Shown in pieces: positions 47,255 to 59,821 of a DNA stretch of 64,000 nucleotides. This stretch comes from Megamerina dolium (lineage: Eukaryota > Arthropoda > Insecta > Diptera > Megamerinidae), in the NCBI GenBank assembly GCA_963854835.1, contig OY978525.1:82559855-82623854 (forward strand), given 5' to 3'. Below the pieces are notes generated by a model. The model was not told the origin of the DNA. It did no database searches and saw only the letters and a list, made by a program, of their open reading frames with translations. Positions within the stretch are counted from its first letter, which is position 1; every line of letters begins with the position of its first letter. Position numbers and translations under genes: made by a program.

Positions 47255-48534
47255 CACGGTGTCCAATAAGTTTTAATAAAAATGTTTTTCGCTATATTAA
47301 GGCAAGTTGACGAAATGAATGGAAAAAATTTATCCAAATGAGTTGTCTTATACATTTTGAAAAATTATAAAAGGTTTTTATTTATTACGCCCCCCTTTTA
47401 CTAAGCCCAATCTCTTTTCAAAAGAGTCGCATGCGGCACGTACATGATTCATGGGCATTTCCTCCCATATCTTTTGTAAAGTTTTACGTAGCTGCCCCAA
47501 ATTTCTTATTTTATAGTCGTTGAGCTTTGCTGTTATATATCCCCATGCGAAGAAATCCATAGGATTAAGATCAGGGCTGCTTGGTGGCCACTCATCCTTC
47601 CTCAAAAAATCAGCCAAATTCTCTTCGCATCAGTCTTGACAAATTTTTGCAGTATGTGATGGCGCTCCGTCTTGTTGAAAACAATAGTAGTCGTCACCAA
47701 ACAAGTGTTTGCAAGCAGGGAGGACTACTGATTTCAAAACGTGCTCTTTGTAGTACACAGCATTTACTTTGACCCCTTTTTCAATAAAAACAAGCTGCAA
47801 TTTACCGCCAAACCATGATCGAGAGAGCACTCTGATATCTGGGGACAAATAATTCTGATTCAGGAACATCCTCCAATGAAACAGCCCATACTCGGTCGTT
47901 CTGTGCATTATGCGATTGCTGCAACACGAAAAGTTTTTCATCAGAAAATACGAACTCGTCGCCACCGTGTCAAGCCTGAATACTGCTGACTCTTTCAGCT
48001 CTCTTGTCCTTCGAAGAAATGGAAACGCCGTGAATTTTTTGTTTTTTGTACGGCTTAAGTCCAACATCTTTTTTTAAAAGCAAATGAGCAGATGACTTGC
48101 TTATTTTTAAAGAGGCAGCTATTTTTCTCACGGAGCGGCACCTTTTTCGTCGAATTTGCTCTCTTACAATTTTGATATTGCTCTTCGTCCGGGCAGTGCG
48201 TGGACGGCAACTTTTCGGTCGATTTTCAGTAGACCCAGTTTCCTTAAATCGTTTTATGGTCTTATAAACAAAATCGCACTTGATTCCACCTTGTTTCAAT
48301 GATTTGAAAATTGCATATGGCTTTATGCCTCGCAAAAATTGATTAATAATTACTTCGCGCACGTTCTTCATCGTTTTTATTTAACTCAACTACAGCTGAA
48401 ATGAAATGAATTCTATGACACGCTGCTCAGAAATGTAACGGGATTTCATATATGTCAAAATAAAAACATACGCCTACTTTCTGTTATTTAAAATTAACGG
48501 AAAACATATTTATTAAAACTTATTGGACACCGTG
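47255..48534 (-). mobile_element. Complete Tc1/mariner element, DD37D (maT-like) type
   Basis: Terminal inverted repeats start cacggtgtccaataagtttt at 47255 and end with its complement at 48534. They are identical for about 26 bp and then similar for another ten or so. TA dinucleotides flank at 47253-47254 and 48535-48536. Length is 1280 bp, normal for this superfamily. The transposase is on the minus strand and spans nearly the whole element. High terminal identity but a broken gene suggests moderate age. Confidence 0.93.
47378..48371 (-). pseudogene. DD37D transposase with two stops and one frameshift
   Basis: ATG at 48371; about 330 codons in all, normal length. The N-terminus has paired helix-turn-helix motifs: FLRGIKPYAIFKSLKQGGIK, ENRPKSCRPRTART (linker) and CRSVRKIAASLKISKSSAHL. 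A TGA lies at 47970-47972 and the frame continues with EFVFSDEKLFVLQQ (first D). A one-base loss near 47808 (in WGGKLQ) shifts frame to KLQLVFIEKGVKVNAVYYKE and YYCFQQDGAPSHTAKICQD (second D). A second TGA lies at 47637-47639, followed by WPPSSPDLNPMDFFAWGYIT (third D). Counting gives 37 residues between the second and third D. The few lesions mean the ancestral reading is unambiguous, but this copy is inactive. Confidence 0.9.
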
Positions 48535-48602
48535 TATATAGTCATATACACAGGTGCGCAGTAGTCGAATAAAGTGATATTCAATATTCTATATATTAAT
48601 TC

Positions 48603-48886
48603 TAAAATTTAATACGCACAATAGTAATGGAAGAGAAGCTCTGTCAAAGAGCCCTTCGGGGCTTATAAGTGCCACATATTTTGGACAGTATTATAAGGGA
48701 CCTACTTATTTTAGCCGGTTCCGAACGGCAGAACTCTTGCGACATCAATTTTTCTGAGCTTTGTCACAGAGTTATTTTAGAAGCTTTTCCATGTCAAATT
48801 GTTACTGGCGGAAGAATTGCCAATTGCTTGCCGACAGGTGGGTACCGTTCGAAAGAAAAATCTTTTCGATATTAAATTTGTTATGC
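48603..48886 (-). mobile_element. tRNA-derived SINE, copy 7, with inverted tail segment
   Basis: 48681-48886 is SINE body in minus orientation, from ttggacagta to aatttgttatgc, lacking the tRNA head. 48603-48680 is the 3' tail segment in plus orientation (taaaatttaatacgcacaat to gccacatatt). The two pieces are the two sides of one SINE, split at the family's tgtccaaaattt phrase, with the tail flipped relative to the body. No target duplication was found. Confidence 0.82.
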
Positions 48887-49429
48887 TATTACCTGTTCTT
48901 TAATAAAATTACCTGTTCACTGAATAATTGAGAAAGTTATTACAAAATATACTTGTTCTCAAATATTTTGACAGCCACCCGAAAAACACAAAACACGTAT
49001 ACCCGTGATCCTTTACAAATTTTAACTGTGTAAGTTGAATGGATGAGAGATGATTGATAAAAGCACAAATTCTTGATTGTTTTAATTATAAAGGGCGAAT
49101 GCCCCCTTTCATTAAATGCTTATGTATAAAGCCAACGAGAACCCAGATGAGCACACTTTAACTCTGCTTCACAACATACGTCCTCGAGCCACTCACATCA
49201 TCATTACTCTGAACGAAATAATATTCGCATTTATCTCAGTCGTTATTCAAAGCCTTTCGCTAGTAGTTGATTTTGCAGAATAAATTTCGTATTTGATGAA
49301 ATATGGACATTGGGTACGTCTGCGAGACGTGTCTTTATGTTATGTGTTACTTTCACGCTATACATTTGTTCCTTTTCTTTTTAAATTAAGCTAAATTCGT
49401 AAGCAACGTATAAAAATAAACTTTTAAAA
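48887..49429. other. ~540 bp without recognised gene
   Basis: Starts with a short direct repeat: attacctgttctttaataaa then attacctgttcactgaataa (48889-48930). It may include piggyBac leader sequence at its end; terminal repeats were not identified. Confidence 0.45.
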
Positions 49430-50680
49430 ATGGCAAGTAATCATGGGTTGGATGACATGCACTTAGCTGCTTATCTGCAAAACCTCTCCAACGGCTCTAG
49501 TTCATTGGAAAATGCTAGTGAAGAAGAAGATGAGCTATTGGAAGATGATGTTCGGTGTGATACAGATGATGAAAGTATTGATGCGCAGTAATGAGAATAT
49601 GCCACCAGACACAGAGCAATTACAAGGGCCCTTCGATAATGCTTCGTTCTTTAATAGCCGAATAGTTACAGTGCATAGACCCACAATACGAAGTAAAAGC
49701 CAATGCTGCTGGACTACATCAAAGGGAAGAAACGCTGGCAGAGTTTTATCAATGAATATTGTTCGAACGGCCAGAGGTCCTACGCGAGCATGTAAATCTC
49801 TCTGTGACCCTCTCTCGTGTTTTAATATTTTTTTACTGATGAAATAATATCAAAAATTGTGCAATAGACAAATGTCGAAATATCTCTAAAACGTAGGACT
49901 GATATGACAAGGAAAGCTTTTGGATATACAAGTTTAATTGAAGCTCGTGCTCTCTTTGTGATACTTACTTAAACTACAGTGCTAAACATCAATCACCTGT
50001 CAATTTAATATAACTTATAGCGGAGATCGATATATTAATGCTATGATGATAACGTATTGCGACCTGCACTTCGACTCAGTGACGATTTCATACCTCTCAG
50101 AAAGTTGTGAGACCTATTTATTGAACAATGTGAAACTAATTATATTGTGAAATCACACAATACAATTCATGAGCAGCTGTTGCCTTTCCGCGAGCGTTGT
50201 TCATTTCAAATGTATAAGCAACAAACAAATAAATATGATATCAAAATCGTATTGATCTGTGATAGTGCAACTAAATATATGTAACTGGTTCACTTCTATT
50301 CCATTATCTAAAAGCTTGCTCAAAGAACTTTATAAGTTGACACCAGTGAGAGCCATTCGATTGAATAAACGTGAAATACCAGAGGGAATGTAAAACTCTC
50401 GCTCACGGATGGTTGGTAGCACTATGCTTTGCTACGACGAACCTTTAACTCTATTGTCGTACAAGCCCAAGTCATACAAGATTGTATATCTGCTGTCTTC
50501 CTGCAATGAACCAGGCACAATAAACGAAACTACTGGAAAGCCGGACACTAACTATATAACTAAGGGAGGTGTCCATACGTTTGACCAAATGTGTGCACTC
50601 GAGTCGTGTTCTAGAAAACAAAATAACATTATGAAGGCTGGATTAACTAACACATTGCATGTGTTAGTGTTGTGTTAGAA
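49430..50680 (+). pseudogene. piggyBac-like transposase, heavily decayed
   Basis: The start ATG at 49430 begins an acidic N-terminus (HLAAYLQNLSNGSSSLENAS, EEEDELLEDDVRCDTDDES) like that of piggyBac-family transposases. Later, in changing frames, come YTIHEQLLPFRERCSFQMYK with YDIKIVLICDSATKYM, matching the family pattern (D/E)EQL..FRGRC.F..Y.P.KP.KYGIK. Then LTLLSYKPKSYKIVYLLSSC, ETTGKPDTNYITKGGVHTFD and QMCALESC (50409-50678). TKGGVHTFDQMC holds the last catalytic Asp. The middle with the first Asp is mostly lost. A full family protein is about 570-600 residues; roughly half is recognisable. No TTAA-flanked ends were found. Confidence 0.76.
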
Positions 50681-51482
50681 TGTTCGATGTTACAATTTCC
50701 CAACATTTCTGTTGTCGTTTTATATGGAATCGAATGGAACATATGTATAAAAATTTGGTAAACTCAAACTGTGAATATACATACCTTGAATTTATGACAC
50801 AATAATGATATTCACTTTGAAAAATCGTAAAAAAATATGTTTTTCTATGTGTCGACAACTGTTTGTCACAATTGTTCTCTGCTTTAATTTAGCTTTGTAA
50901 ATGTCTGCGGCACGAGGAATTCTAAAAATAAGGTTAGAATGCATTTTGCTTTTTTCAATTTTAATTAATTTTCAATTTCAAACAATCTTCACTTATCTTT
51001 GATTTTGAATACAAAAAATGAAACTGATAGATCTCACGCGCTGGCAATGAGAGATTTTTCATAATTTCGAAATTGAGTGCGACACTCGTCTCGAGTCTCG
51101 TGTCATTGTAAACAGAGAGGTGCAAACACATAGTACAGAAATTATTTTGACAGCTGCTGCGCTCTCGCTTTCGAACATCGCCTCGCATCACATGCTATTG
51201 TAAATGGACCTTTACTCAGTACAACTAAAGTTTCATAAGTCAAATCGACTGCCAATGTCATGTGTACGTGTTGAACCAAGATTTTGGATTTTGTAAAATA
51301 TCTACACATTTCTTAGTTTAATGTTACTGTTTCTAATGCAGTCATGTACGGTGAGTGGATGTGTGTATAAGAGTTTAAGTATTTTTACCAATTGAATTTA
51401 TTTACAAACAGATAATCCGATCACATCTGATCTGAAATGGTGAAGTAATTTTGTAAAGAATTTTATTAATTTATTATTTCTT
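50681..51482. other. ~800 bp without recognised gene
   Basis: AT-rich, no domain or clear repeat. Confidence 0.45.
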
Positions 51483-51650
51483 TTATGGAGTGGCTCAGTA
51501 GTTAGTGCGTTGTTCTATATAAAAAATTTAATATCGAAGAGTTTTTTTCGAACGGTACCCACCTGTTGGCAAGAAATTGACAACCTTCCTGAAAAAGCTT
51601 CTAAAAGAACCCTGTGACAAAGCTCAGAAAAAATTATGTCACAACCGTAG
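51483..51650 (+). mobile_element. tRNA-derived SINE, copy 8, partial, B-box region deleted
   Basis: The head tggctcagtagttagtgcgt (A box) jumps over the B box directly to aaaaatttaatatcgaagag, then cgaacggtacccacctgttg, gcttctaaaagaaccctgtg and gctcagaaaaaattatgtca. The 3' quarter is missing. Without a B box it is not a pol III template. Confidence 0.82.
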
Positions 51651-53755
51651 CACTGAAAAGTTGCATTTGTATGTGCTAATAAATCTTACAAATATGATCT
51701 TCTTCTAATGATGTTTTTAGGTGTCCCAGCCATAAAATGAATAATTCAACAGGGGTGATTTGGTGCGTTTATTCCAACTGAAGTAACATTGGGGTTCTTC
51801 CCCGATCATACGATGAGACAAATAATATTTTGTGTCTTCATTTTTTAGGTAAAACTGCAACTTTTTACAGATATTCCCAAACCGTTTTCCAAATCTTTGG
51901 TTCCAAATCATTCAAATACATTTTCACCTTAACCCATAGAAATCGATATTTTATCCAAAATTATTTTTTATCTCAACTCTGTACATTCAACGCAAAAGGA
52001 TTTCAATACCATTCTGCACGATCTTAGCTTCACTTCCTCTTCTTCTTCGGTGATCATGATAACTGCTATAGAGACCATCTTTTGCGATTGTAACACCGTT
52101 CCGAACGTATATTCAAAAGAATGCCCGAAACTGCAGCTGTCCTACTTTCCATACAAAAACCAATAATATTTAAAACTGAAATAAAAAATCGAACCTCATT
52201 ATTTATGTGGAAGACTTTCACCAAAAGAGAAGTGAAATATAAAATCTATTTAAAACGCTTGAAACGCAAGTAATTTACTCGCAAATACGTACGTATAAAT
52301 TTTAGCTGCTATATTTACGTATAACTCATCTTCATGCCAACATCAGTTCAATTTCAGTTTATGTGCTGATGGAAGACAAATTATATGAAGCATGAACAAT
52401 CGTCATAAGTTAAGCAAACAAGTCATTAAAACTTAAATATTAATCGGCTTAATAAGACGAATGGGCAAATGAAGATCGGTAGAATTAATAAACGACATCA
52501 CCTTCTTAATTGCTCATCAACGGCAAATCGTATAACATTTCGTTAACCATTTTCTCTTTGAACTAAGTCAAATTTTAGTTGAATAATTACACGCCTCGAT
52601 TGAATATGTTTTACCACAAATTTTGAATTAATTACATGCTTTAGCCAACATCGCCCAACGTTCTTGCATTGCTTTATTTATTTAATTAACACAAAATTAC
52701 CATAAAACTCGTCTAATAAATTCATAAATTTATGATACCCTGAAATTATCATGCAGACCAACCAAACAAGCTAATATCAAAAATATTTAATTCCTTGCAC
52801 GCAAGCATGCCACCCATTGAGAGAAATCGTATTTGCAACCCCACTCCGGTGCCACCACGGAAAAGTGCTTACAAAACTTCTTTCCCCAAACGTCACAGGC
52901 TGACCTCAATGTCCAAATGTAGCAATACTATAATTATCGAATCCATTGTGAGTGAGCTGAGAAAATACACATTTGAGCCCAACCCTTGAATAACGGTTCG
53001 AAACATTTAACCCTCTAGCAGGTGGTAGAATATCTGTATGTATGTTGGTTTTTGTTAATACCTAACTATAACGTCATCCTCGTCAAATGGCGTCGTTCGC
53101 CAAACGCTTTTATACGCTTCCAGTAAAATTTATATAGTTAATAATGATAAACTCTCTTAACTCGCATTGCCATATGTTCTTTTACAATAACGAGTAAGCA
53201 GAACAACAATGACGCCATATTGTGTGTCGTACACGTTTAATTTCTGTACGAAAGCCAGCAAACGTTAATAAAAATATTTTAAGCAAATTTAGCTTCCCAG
53301 ATACGCAGTTTTCATCCAATTTTGGGGATTACCAAAAATATTTGTTAATCGATTTTGGCCTTCGATTAAAACAATTAAACATTTTAACTAAGCCACAAGA
53401 TAAATTCTTAAATGTGAGGAAGTAGTGAACATTTTCCCATAAGCCAGTAGCCTGTGAGAACGGCCACTTAATTGCTAATTGTTTCCCGACTCATGGAGAG
53501 CAGAGAAAGCGTTATGTCACTGTCATTTTTATAATGACCCTCTATTGCCTGTAGTGAGAAAGTTTTGTGTGGCCTGTATGTTTGAAGGGAAATCCCTGCT
53601 TGATGAAATGGATAGATCTCTGGCAGTACAGTGTCCAATTGATCCGATACAAAAGTCGGTTAACCAGGTATGCAAATCCATAGCCGTATTGTTGTAATTA
53701 CACAGTTCCCTTGAAAAGTTCCTATCCTAAATATAAGAATACAGTTACTTTGGTT
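51651..53755. other. 2.1 kb without firm genes; three small open frames
   Basis: Mostly AT-rich. The frame at 52795-52989 (64 codons, ...PPIERNRICNPTPVPPRKSA..., ending KYTFEPNP-stop) has more balanced base composition than its surroundings and could be a terminal exon. The frame at 53479-53697 (...FCVACMFEGKSLLDEMDRSL...) is also protein-like. I recognise neither family, see no clear splice signals, and cannot call them genes. Confidence 0.35.
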
Positions 53756-53764
53756 TAAGTTTTG

Positions 53765-54761
53765 GTTTTTATTCAGTATAATCTTCTAACAGTTCAATAC
53801 ACTTAGTCCAACGCTCCTACAATAAATCTATCTTATCACTAAAGTACGATTTCGGAAGGTCTACAAAATATGCTTCCACGGCTGCTATAGTTTCTTCATT
53901 TGACGAAAAACGCTTTCCACGATGGAATTGTTTCAAGTTTCGTAACAGGTAGTAGTCGCTGGAAGCCAAATCTGGTGAATACGGCGGATGAACAATCAAT
54001 GCGTATTTTAATTCCTTGAATTTATCCATTGTGAAAACACTTGTGTGAAGACGTGTGTTGTTTTGTTGAAAATTATTTATTTCTTCTTTAAACCGGGTCT
54101 TTTTCGCAAATTACTGCATGCAGTTTATCCAAAAGATTACGATAGTATTCTGAGTTTATTGTTTTACCTTTCTCCAGATAATCAATCAACAAAATCGCTT
54201 TTGTATCCCAACAAACATTAGCCATAACCCAACATTCAGCTTCAGTCCACTATTAACGTTGCTGTTTCAATTTAGGATCATGATGGTAGACCCAAGTCTC
54301 GTCCACAGTTATAAAATAACGCTAAATATTCGTTTTATTCTGCTTAAAACACTCCAAATTACGCTGAATAATATGTTTTCGATCCACTTTTTGTTGAATT
54401 ATTAATGCGGCACTAGTTTTCCACACAGCTTTTGCATACGTAATCCTTCATGCAATATATAAAGTACTCGTTCATCTATCAGCAAAGTATTAGCAATCTC
54501 ACGCTTACTCAAACTTGGATCTTCGCTAACTATATTGTGTAATTGCTCAATGATTTCTGATGTCGATGCACTTTTTGGACGTCCAGTGGGTCGTTCATCT
54601 TCAATACCTGTACGACCATGTTTAAATTCAGCAATCCAATTTTTTACTGTTGCACAGTTGCACATGAAGCAGCACACCACATAACTATTTATCATTTCCT
54701 GTCCAGATTGACCGTTTTTAAATAAACACTCAATAGAGGCATGATTTTTCAATTTTTCCAT
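53765..54761 (-). pseudogene. mariner transposase (DD34D type), decayed
   Basis: The N-terminal frame (54761-54402) starts MEKLKNHASIECLFKNGQSG. It contains the second helix-turn-helix and linker, TVKNWIAEFKHGRTGIEDE and RPTGRPKSASTSEIIEQLHN, with the pattern SLSKREIANTLLIDERVLYI. Other frames give ETWVYHHDPKLKQQR (first D region), WVMANVCWDTKAILLIDYLE and KGKTINSEYYRNLLDKLHAV. The C-terminal frame (54029-53817) reads HPPYSPDLASSDYYLLRNLK (third D, YSPDLAPSDY in relatives), then RWTKCIELLEDYTE near the end. The second-D box (H.DNAR.H) is obscured by frameshifts near 54060. Terminal repeats were not certain. Confidence 0.85.
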
Positions 54762-54899
54762 TTAAAAAAAAAACACATTAACTTCAAACAGCTGTTAAGC
54801 AAAGAATAAGTTACCAAATTGGCATTTTTTTAAATCTACGAATTTATTGAATCTTTCTACTATTACTAACTAAAATTATGTGATATTCCCTATGTTCCA

Positions 54900-56930
54900 T
54901 CAAAATTTGTTGAGTCGCGAGGTTTAGCAATTCCACAGCGTATTCAATGTGTCTTTTCTTTTTAATCGTCGATGGCCTGTACTCAGCAACAATTGCCTAG
55001 CAAGAGGATTTGGATGGATGTTTAATTCTTTTTTTTTAATGTAGCTTCTGCAGAACTTTGCAACTTTTTCAGAAATTGTGGGTACATTTAAGTCTCGATG
55101 GATGTTAACGTTCCTCATATACCAAGGCACGTTTACAATAATTCGCAGGCACTTGGATTGTATTCGGTGCAATTTTTCGATGTTTGAGGGAGATGCGGTG
55201 CCCCATAACTGAATGCCATAAGTCCAGATTGGCTTCAGGATTGCTTTATATAATAGCACTTTGTATTCGAGATTCAACTTTGAGCTTTTGTGTAACAGCC
55301 ACCATAACTGATTAATTTTTAGCTTGATCTGAGTTTTCTTTGTCTCTATGTGATTGTCCAGGTCAGCCTTCTGTCGAGGTGAATACCCAAGTACTTTGTT
55401 GAGGAACATTGTGAGACTGATTGACCATTTATTTTAAGTGGGGGACATGTATCTAGCCTTAGTGTGAAGGTTACATGTACGCTCTTTGATTCATCGACTT
55501 TTATGCACCATTTTCTGCAGGAGTTTAGTAGCTTCTGTGGGGTTAGAGCGAGAGCACAATATTGCCGTATCATCAAATGTCGATATGAATGTATAGTTAT
55601 TGTTGTAAGGGGCCCAAAACGGTTCCTTGTGCAACGCCAGCGCAAATATGCTATAGATTTGTTGTATAATCCTTGTGATGTACGAGGAATATTCTTTCCG
55701 TGTGATAGCTACTAAGCAATGAGGACAGCTGAGCAATACTTTTTTCTTCAAAAACGTTTCTTATCAGATTTACAATGTGATGAATTTGCTCTATTGTGCC
55801 GTGCTGTTTTCTAAATCCAAATTGATATTGGAGAATCAGTTGGTTGTGATTAATAAATAGAGTTATATTCATGATAAGTAGTCTTTCGAATACTTTAGAG
55901 AGTAATAGGTAATTTTTTTGGCTTTAAATCTTTGTAAATTGCTTTGAATATGTCCTTCTTTTTAATTTTGAGCGTTATTGAGCAAGGTTGAGAAGTTTAT
56001 TTTGGTAATGTAAACTGTGAAGAGGGTGGATTGGGAGTAAACACACTTTCTAAGTGGTTTGCAAAGGCCAAACTCTTCTCACAGTTGCTTCTAGCCCAAT
56101 TACCGCCACGCAAACCCACGGGGGAATCAGTGAGAATTGACCGATTTAAGTTTTCTGCTGATTTCCACTAAGAGTAGTCGGACGCCTTACCAGGTGTTAA
56201 TTTGGCTATGTGATCTTCCAAATCTTTAGAGTTGTTATCTTTTAGGGCTTGCTTTAGCTTTCGAGTGCAGTGCTGTAGCTGTGTTTTCAGATTCGTTGAC
56301 CTGAATTCTTGCCATTGCCTTCGGAGTCTTCTTTTCTGTCTTACTAGCAATTCAGTGTCGGCTGGTGTGTACGGGCTATAGTTTGATTGCTTGTACACCC
56401 TTGTGCAGGTGGATGAGCTGTTACTTTCTTATTACAGTACTTAGAAGAAGATGGGAATTTACATATTTCTTGAATTTCAACCAGTCTATTTTCTTTCTAA
56501 CGCAATCGACCTGGGGGCTTGATGCTTTTATATATATTACGTCGGTGAGTGATCAGATGAGAAATCATAATTACAGTCTGTGGAGATATTTCCCATCTGC
56601 AAAACTTTGGCGACTAAAAAGTCTATGAGATCGGGTATCTTCCTCTTGTCCGCCGGGCAATATATCGGTTGACCATTTGAGATTACATCGTAGCCGTGGT
56701 TAGCAATGATTGAGCACAGTCTTCTACCTTTTGGAGTTATTAGACGGGAGCCGCAGTGAGTGTGTTTGGCGTTGAAATCGCCACCAACGAAGAATTTGTT
56801 ACCAAGAGTTGAGAAAATTTTTTATATTGCTGTTCGGTAATACTCTATCTTGGGGGACAGTATATCGCAGATATTACTAGCTTAGAGATTTATTCTTCCA
56901 TATAGATGTTGATTGTAAGTAGACTATACT
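54900..56930 (-). mobile_element. jockey-like LINE, ORF2 remnant (endonuclease to RT end)
   Basis: On the minus strand from 56790: FFVGGDFNAKHTHCGSRLIT and RKIPDLIDFLVAK with YDFSSDHSP (endonuclease, catalytic SDH). Next come a basic linker, TELLVRQKRRLRRQWQEFRS (56398-56168), and QLILQYQFGFRKQHGTIEQI (RT, Q.GFR..H.T..Q; about 55845-55780). The YADD box survives only as STFDDTAILCSRSN. Then WCIKVDESKSVHVTFTLRLD, TKYLGIHLDRRLTWT and YKVLLYKAILKPIWTYGIQL with WGTASPSNIEKLHRIQSKCL. Typical jockey order; the RT front half is mostly deleted and frames are broken. The 3' end near 54900 lacks a clear tail. Confidence 0.83.
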
Positions 56931-58995
56931 GAAATCCTCGAGATGTTTTATTCCCCTTTTTATCAATATGCCTTATGCCACACTTCTTATAATTCATTTA
57001 TTTATTTACACAATATATGTAATAATAATTGTTCATGTGTGTATTAAAATGAAATATTTTGAAGTCAAATTGAAAAGAAATTAATTTTTTTCACATTGCG
57101 AACAAACAGCTTTGAAAAAATGAATCTATGCCACTAAAAGCATGTGCAGAAAAAAGTATTCTCAGTCCGAATATAGATGTTGAAGAAACAAATGCGATAT
57201 TTTAGCTCTTTTTCTTTGTTATGAAAACTGTCTGATCGTCTCGATCATAATTCAATATGAGCTTTTTGGTGCATTCGGAAAAAAATTAAATGAACTATAT
57301 TTTTCCAATTTTTTTTTTTCGAGTTTATTGTTTATTGTTACCTTGTTAATCAAAATCTAAAACTCAAAATTTTCGATTTATTTCATCTGGTCGAAGTACT
57401 AAGTAAACAGGTTTTGACCTATTTACATCACATTTCAAAACGAATGCTTGGTATGATTTCAAAATTTTGATAAAAAACATAGTTTGTTGAAGTAAAAGAT
57501 CATTTACAAAGGGAATGCAGTTTTAAATATGTATGATTTAATGTTTTTTAGATAAATTGGGACTCATAGCCACATACCAAAATAATCTTCTGAACAAAAA
57601 TTTGATTCAAAAGAATATAGACAAAATTTTTTGCATATAAGAAAAAAATGTTTTTTCGCAATATCTCAAAAACTGTAGCTGACGGAGCAAAATTAAGTCA
57701 CTGTGGTCATATTAGCCTAGAAAAGTTATTTTCAACCCGGAAGCAAAAAGGCTATGGAGCAGTGTAACTTGCAAAAATATAAAATTAAATGGCACTTTCT
57801 CTACCTGTCACTTCAATTAAACCAATTAAATTACTAAATATATACGTTTTCATTTGTTCTGTTACCAAATAACACTTATTTTTTCTCATCCAGCGATAAG
57901 TGTCCGAGAACAATAGTAACAGAAATTATATGAAAATAGCCGTTTCCCACTGAGCCAGAGCACACATCTACAAAAAATAAATCACTTGCTCTGGTTTGTG
58001 CGTTATTTTTGTCCTTAAATAACAACATCTATATTGGGACCTTTCAAATGTACATATACAAAATGCGTAAACACTTTGTGTAAGAACTATTTAATTTTCA
58101 CATGTCAAGTCGTTTAAAGTCCTAAAGTTGTCAATTCTGAAGACCACCAAGGCACATTTTTGCTAAAGTTTCCATAGGAGGTGTTCAGTATAGATTCATT
58201 AGCTGCTTTCCTAATTATCTTTTGAATGAGTCCTGCCTCATTAACATTTTCAACTGAGTGTAAGCTAAGTGAAAAGTCGAGACTTTTGTCGTGGAACAGT
58301 GGAATTGTTGGAAAGTGATCACTATTGTGTAGATCATTGATAGTGTGTTAGTTGCATAGAATTAGTAGTTGTTAGAAGCACAGAGCTAAATCAATATGGT
58401 TTAATGATATAATGCTACTATGGGTAATAGCCTAGACAGACGGCAGCCTAATTCCGGATTACCGGCGCACTTAATCCGAATAAAATAATAACCTGACAGA
58501 CGGCAGTATTGCGGATTAACTAAACGGCTGATTGCTGCTTTATTAGGTCTGTCCACTTACATTACTATCGCTATCAATTTCTGTCATCTATCACTCTCGA
58601 TATGAGAAAATCTACAAGAAGTACGTGAACTGAAAACTATCAAAAACTTGTAAATTGACATTCACCGTTCGTAATTGACAGCTGGATTTGTTTGTTCGCG
58701 AACACTTTTCATGTTGAAAACTGTTAACAATTGTTGAAAGTTTTTCGTTAGCGAACACACCTAATATTTTGTACAATGGACCGAGAAAAATTCACAATAG
58801 ACAATTTTCAGCAGTGTTGCCATCGCAAATTGCCGTAATCCTCTTTTATTTTGAGAATTAACTCATAGAATTTATGCGGATTAGCTGCAGTTAATGCCCG
58901 AGTTAATTCGAATTAACTGACAGTGAGAAGTAATGTCAGTAGTTTGTTTTGCAATTTAAGTAAAAAAATATAATATAATATATATCAAATATATA
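56931..58995. other. 2.1 kb without recognised gene; tandem GACGGCAG repeat near 58440-58530
   Basis: AT-rich. Within it, cctagacagacggcagccta...ccggatta (58433) recurs 58 bp downstream as acctgacagacggcagtatt...gcggatta (58491), followed by a partly complementary aggtctgtc at 58545. A second gcggatta occurs near 58878. These could be subterminal repeats of a DNA transposon end; no partner end was identified. Confidence 0.45.
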
Positions 58996-59631
<636 letters not shown>

Positions 59632-59821
59632 GCCATGATACACAGCAATCGAAGGTACCGTTGAAATTGCGTTTCTTGACAGTACTGAACTTTTTTGGAC
59701 AATGTTTCTGATCAGTAATGTGTTGGAAACCGCCAATTTCGCTCCTAGGCTGCTATTCCAACAACTCCGAAATAAATGCTCTAAAATTGAAACATGTGCA
59801 TAAATATTATATATTGACATT

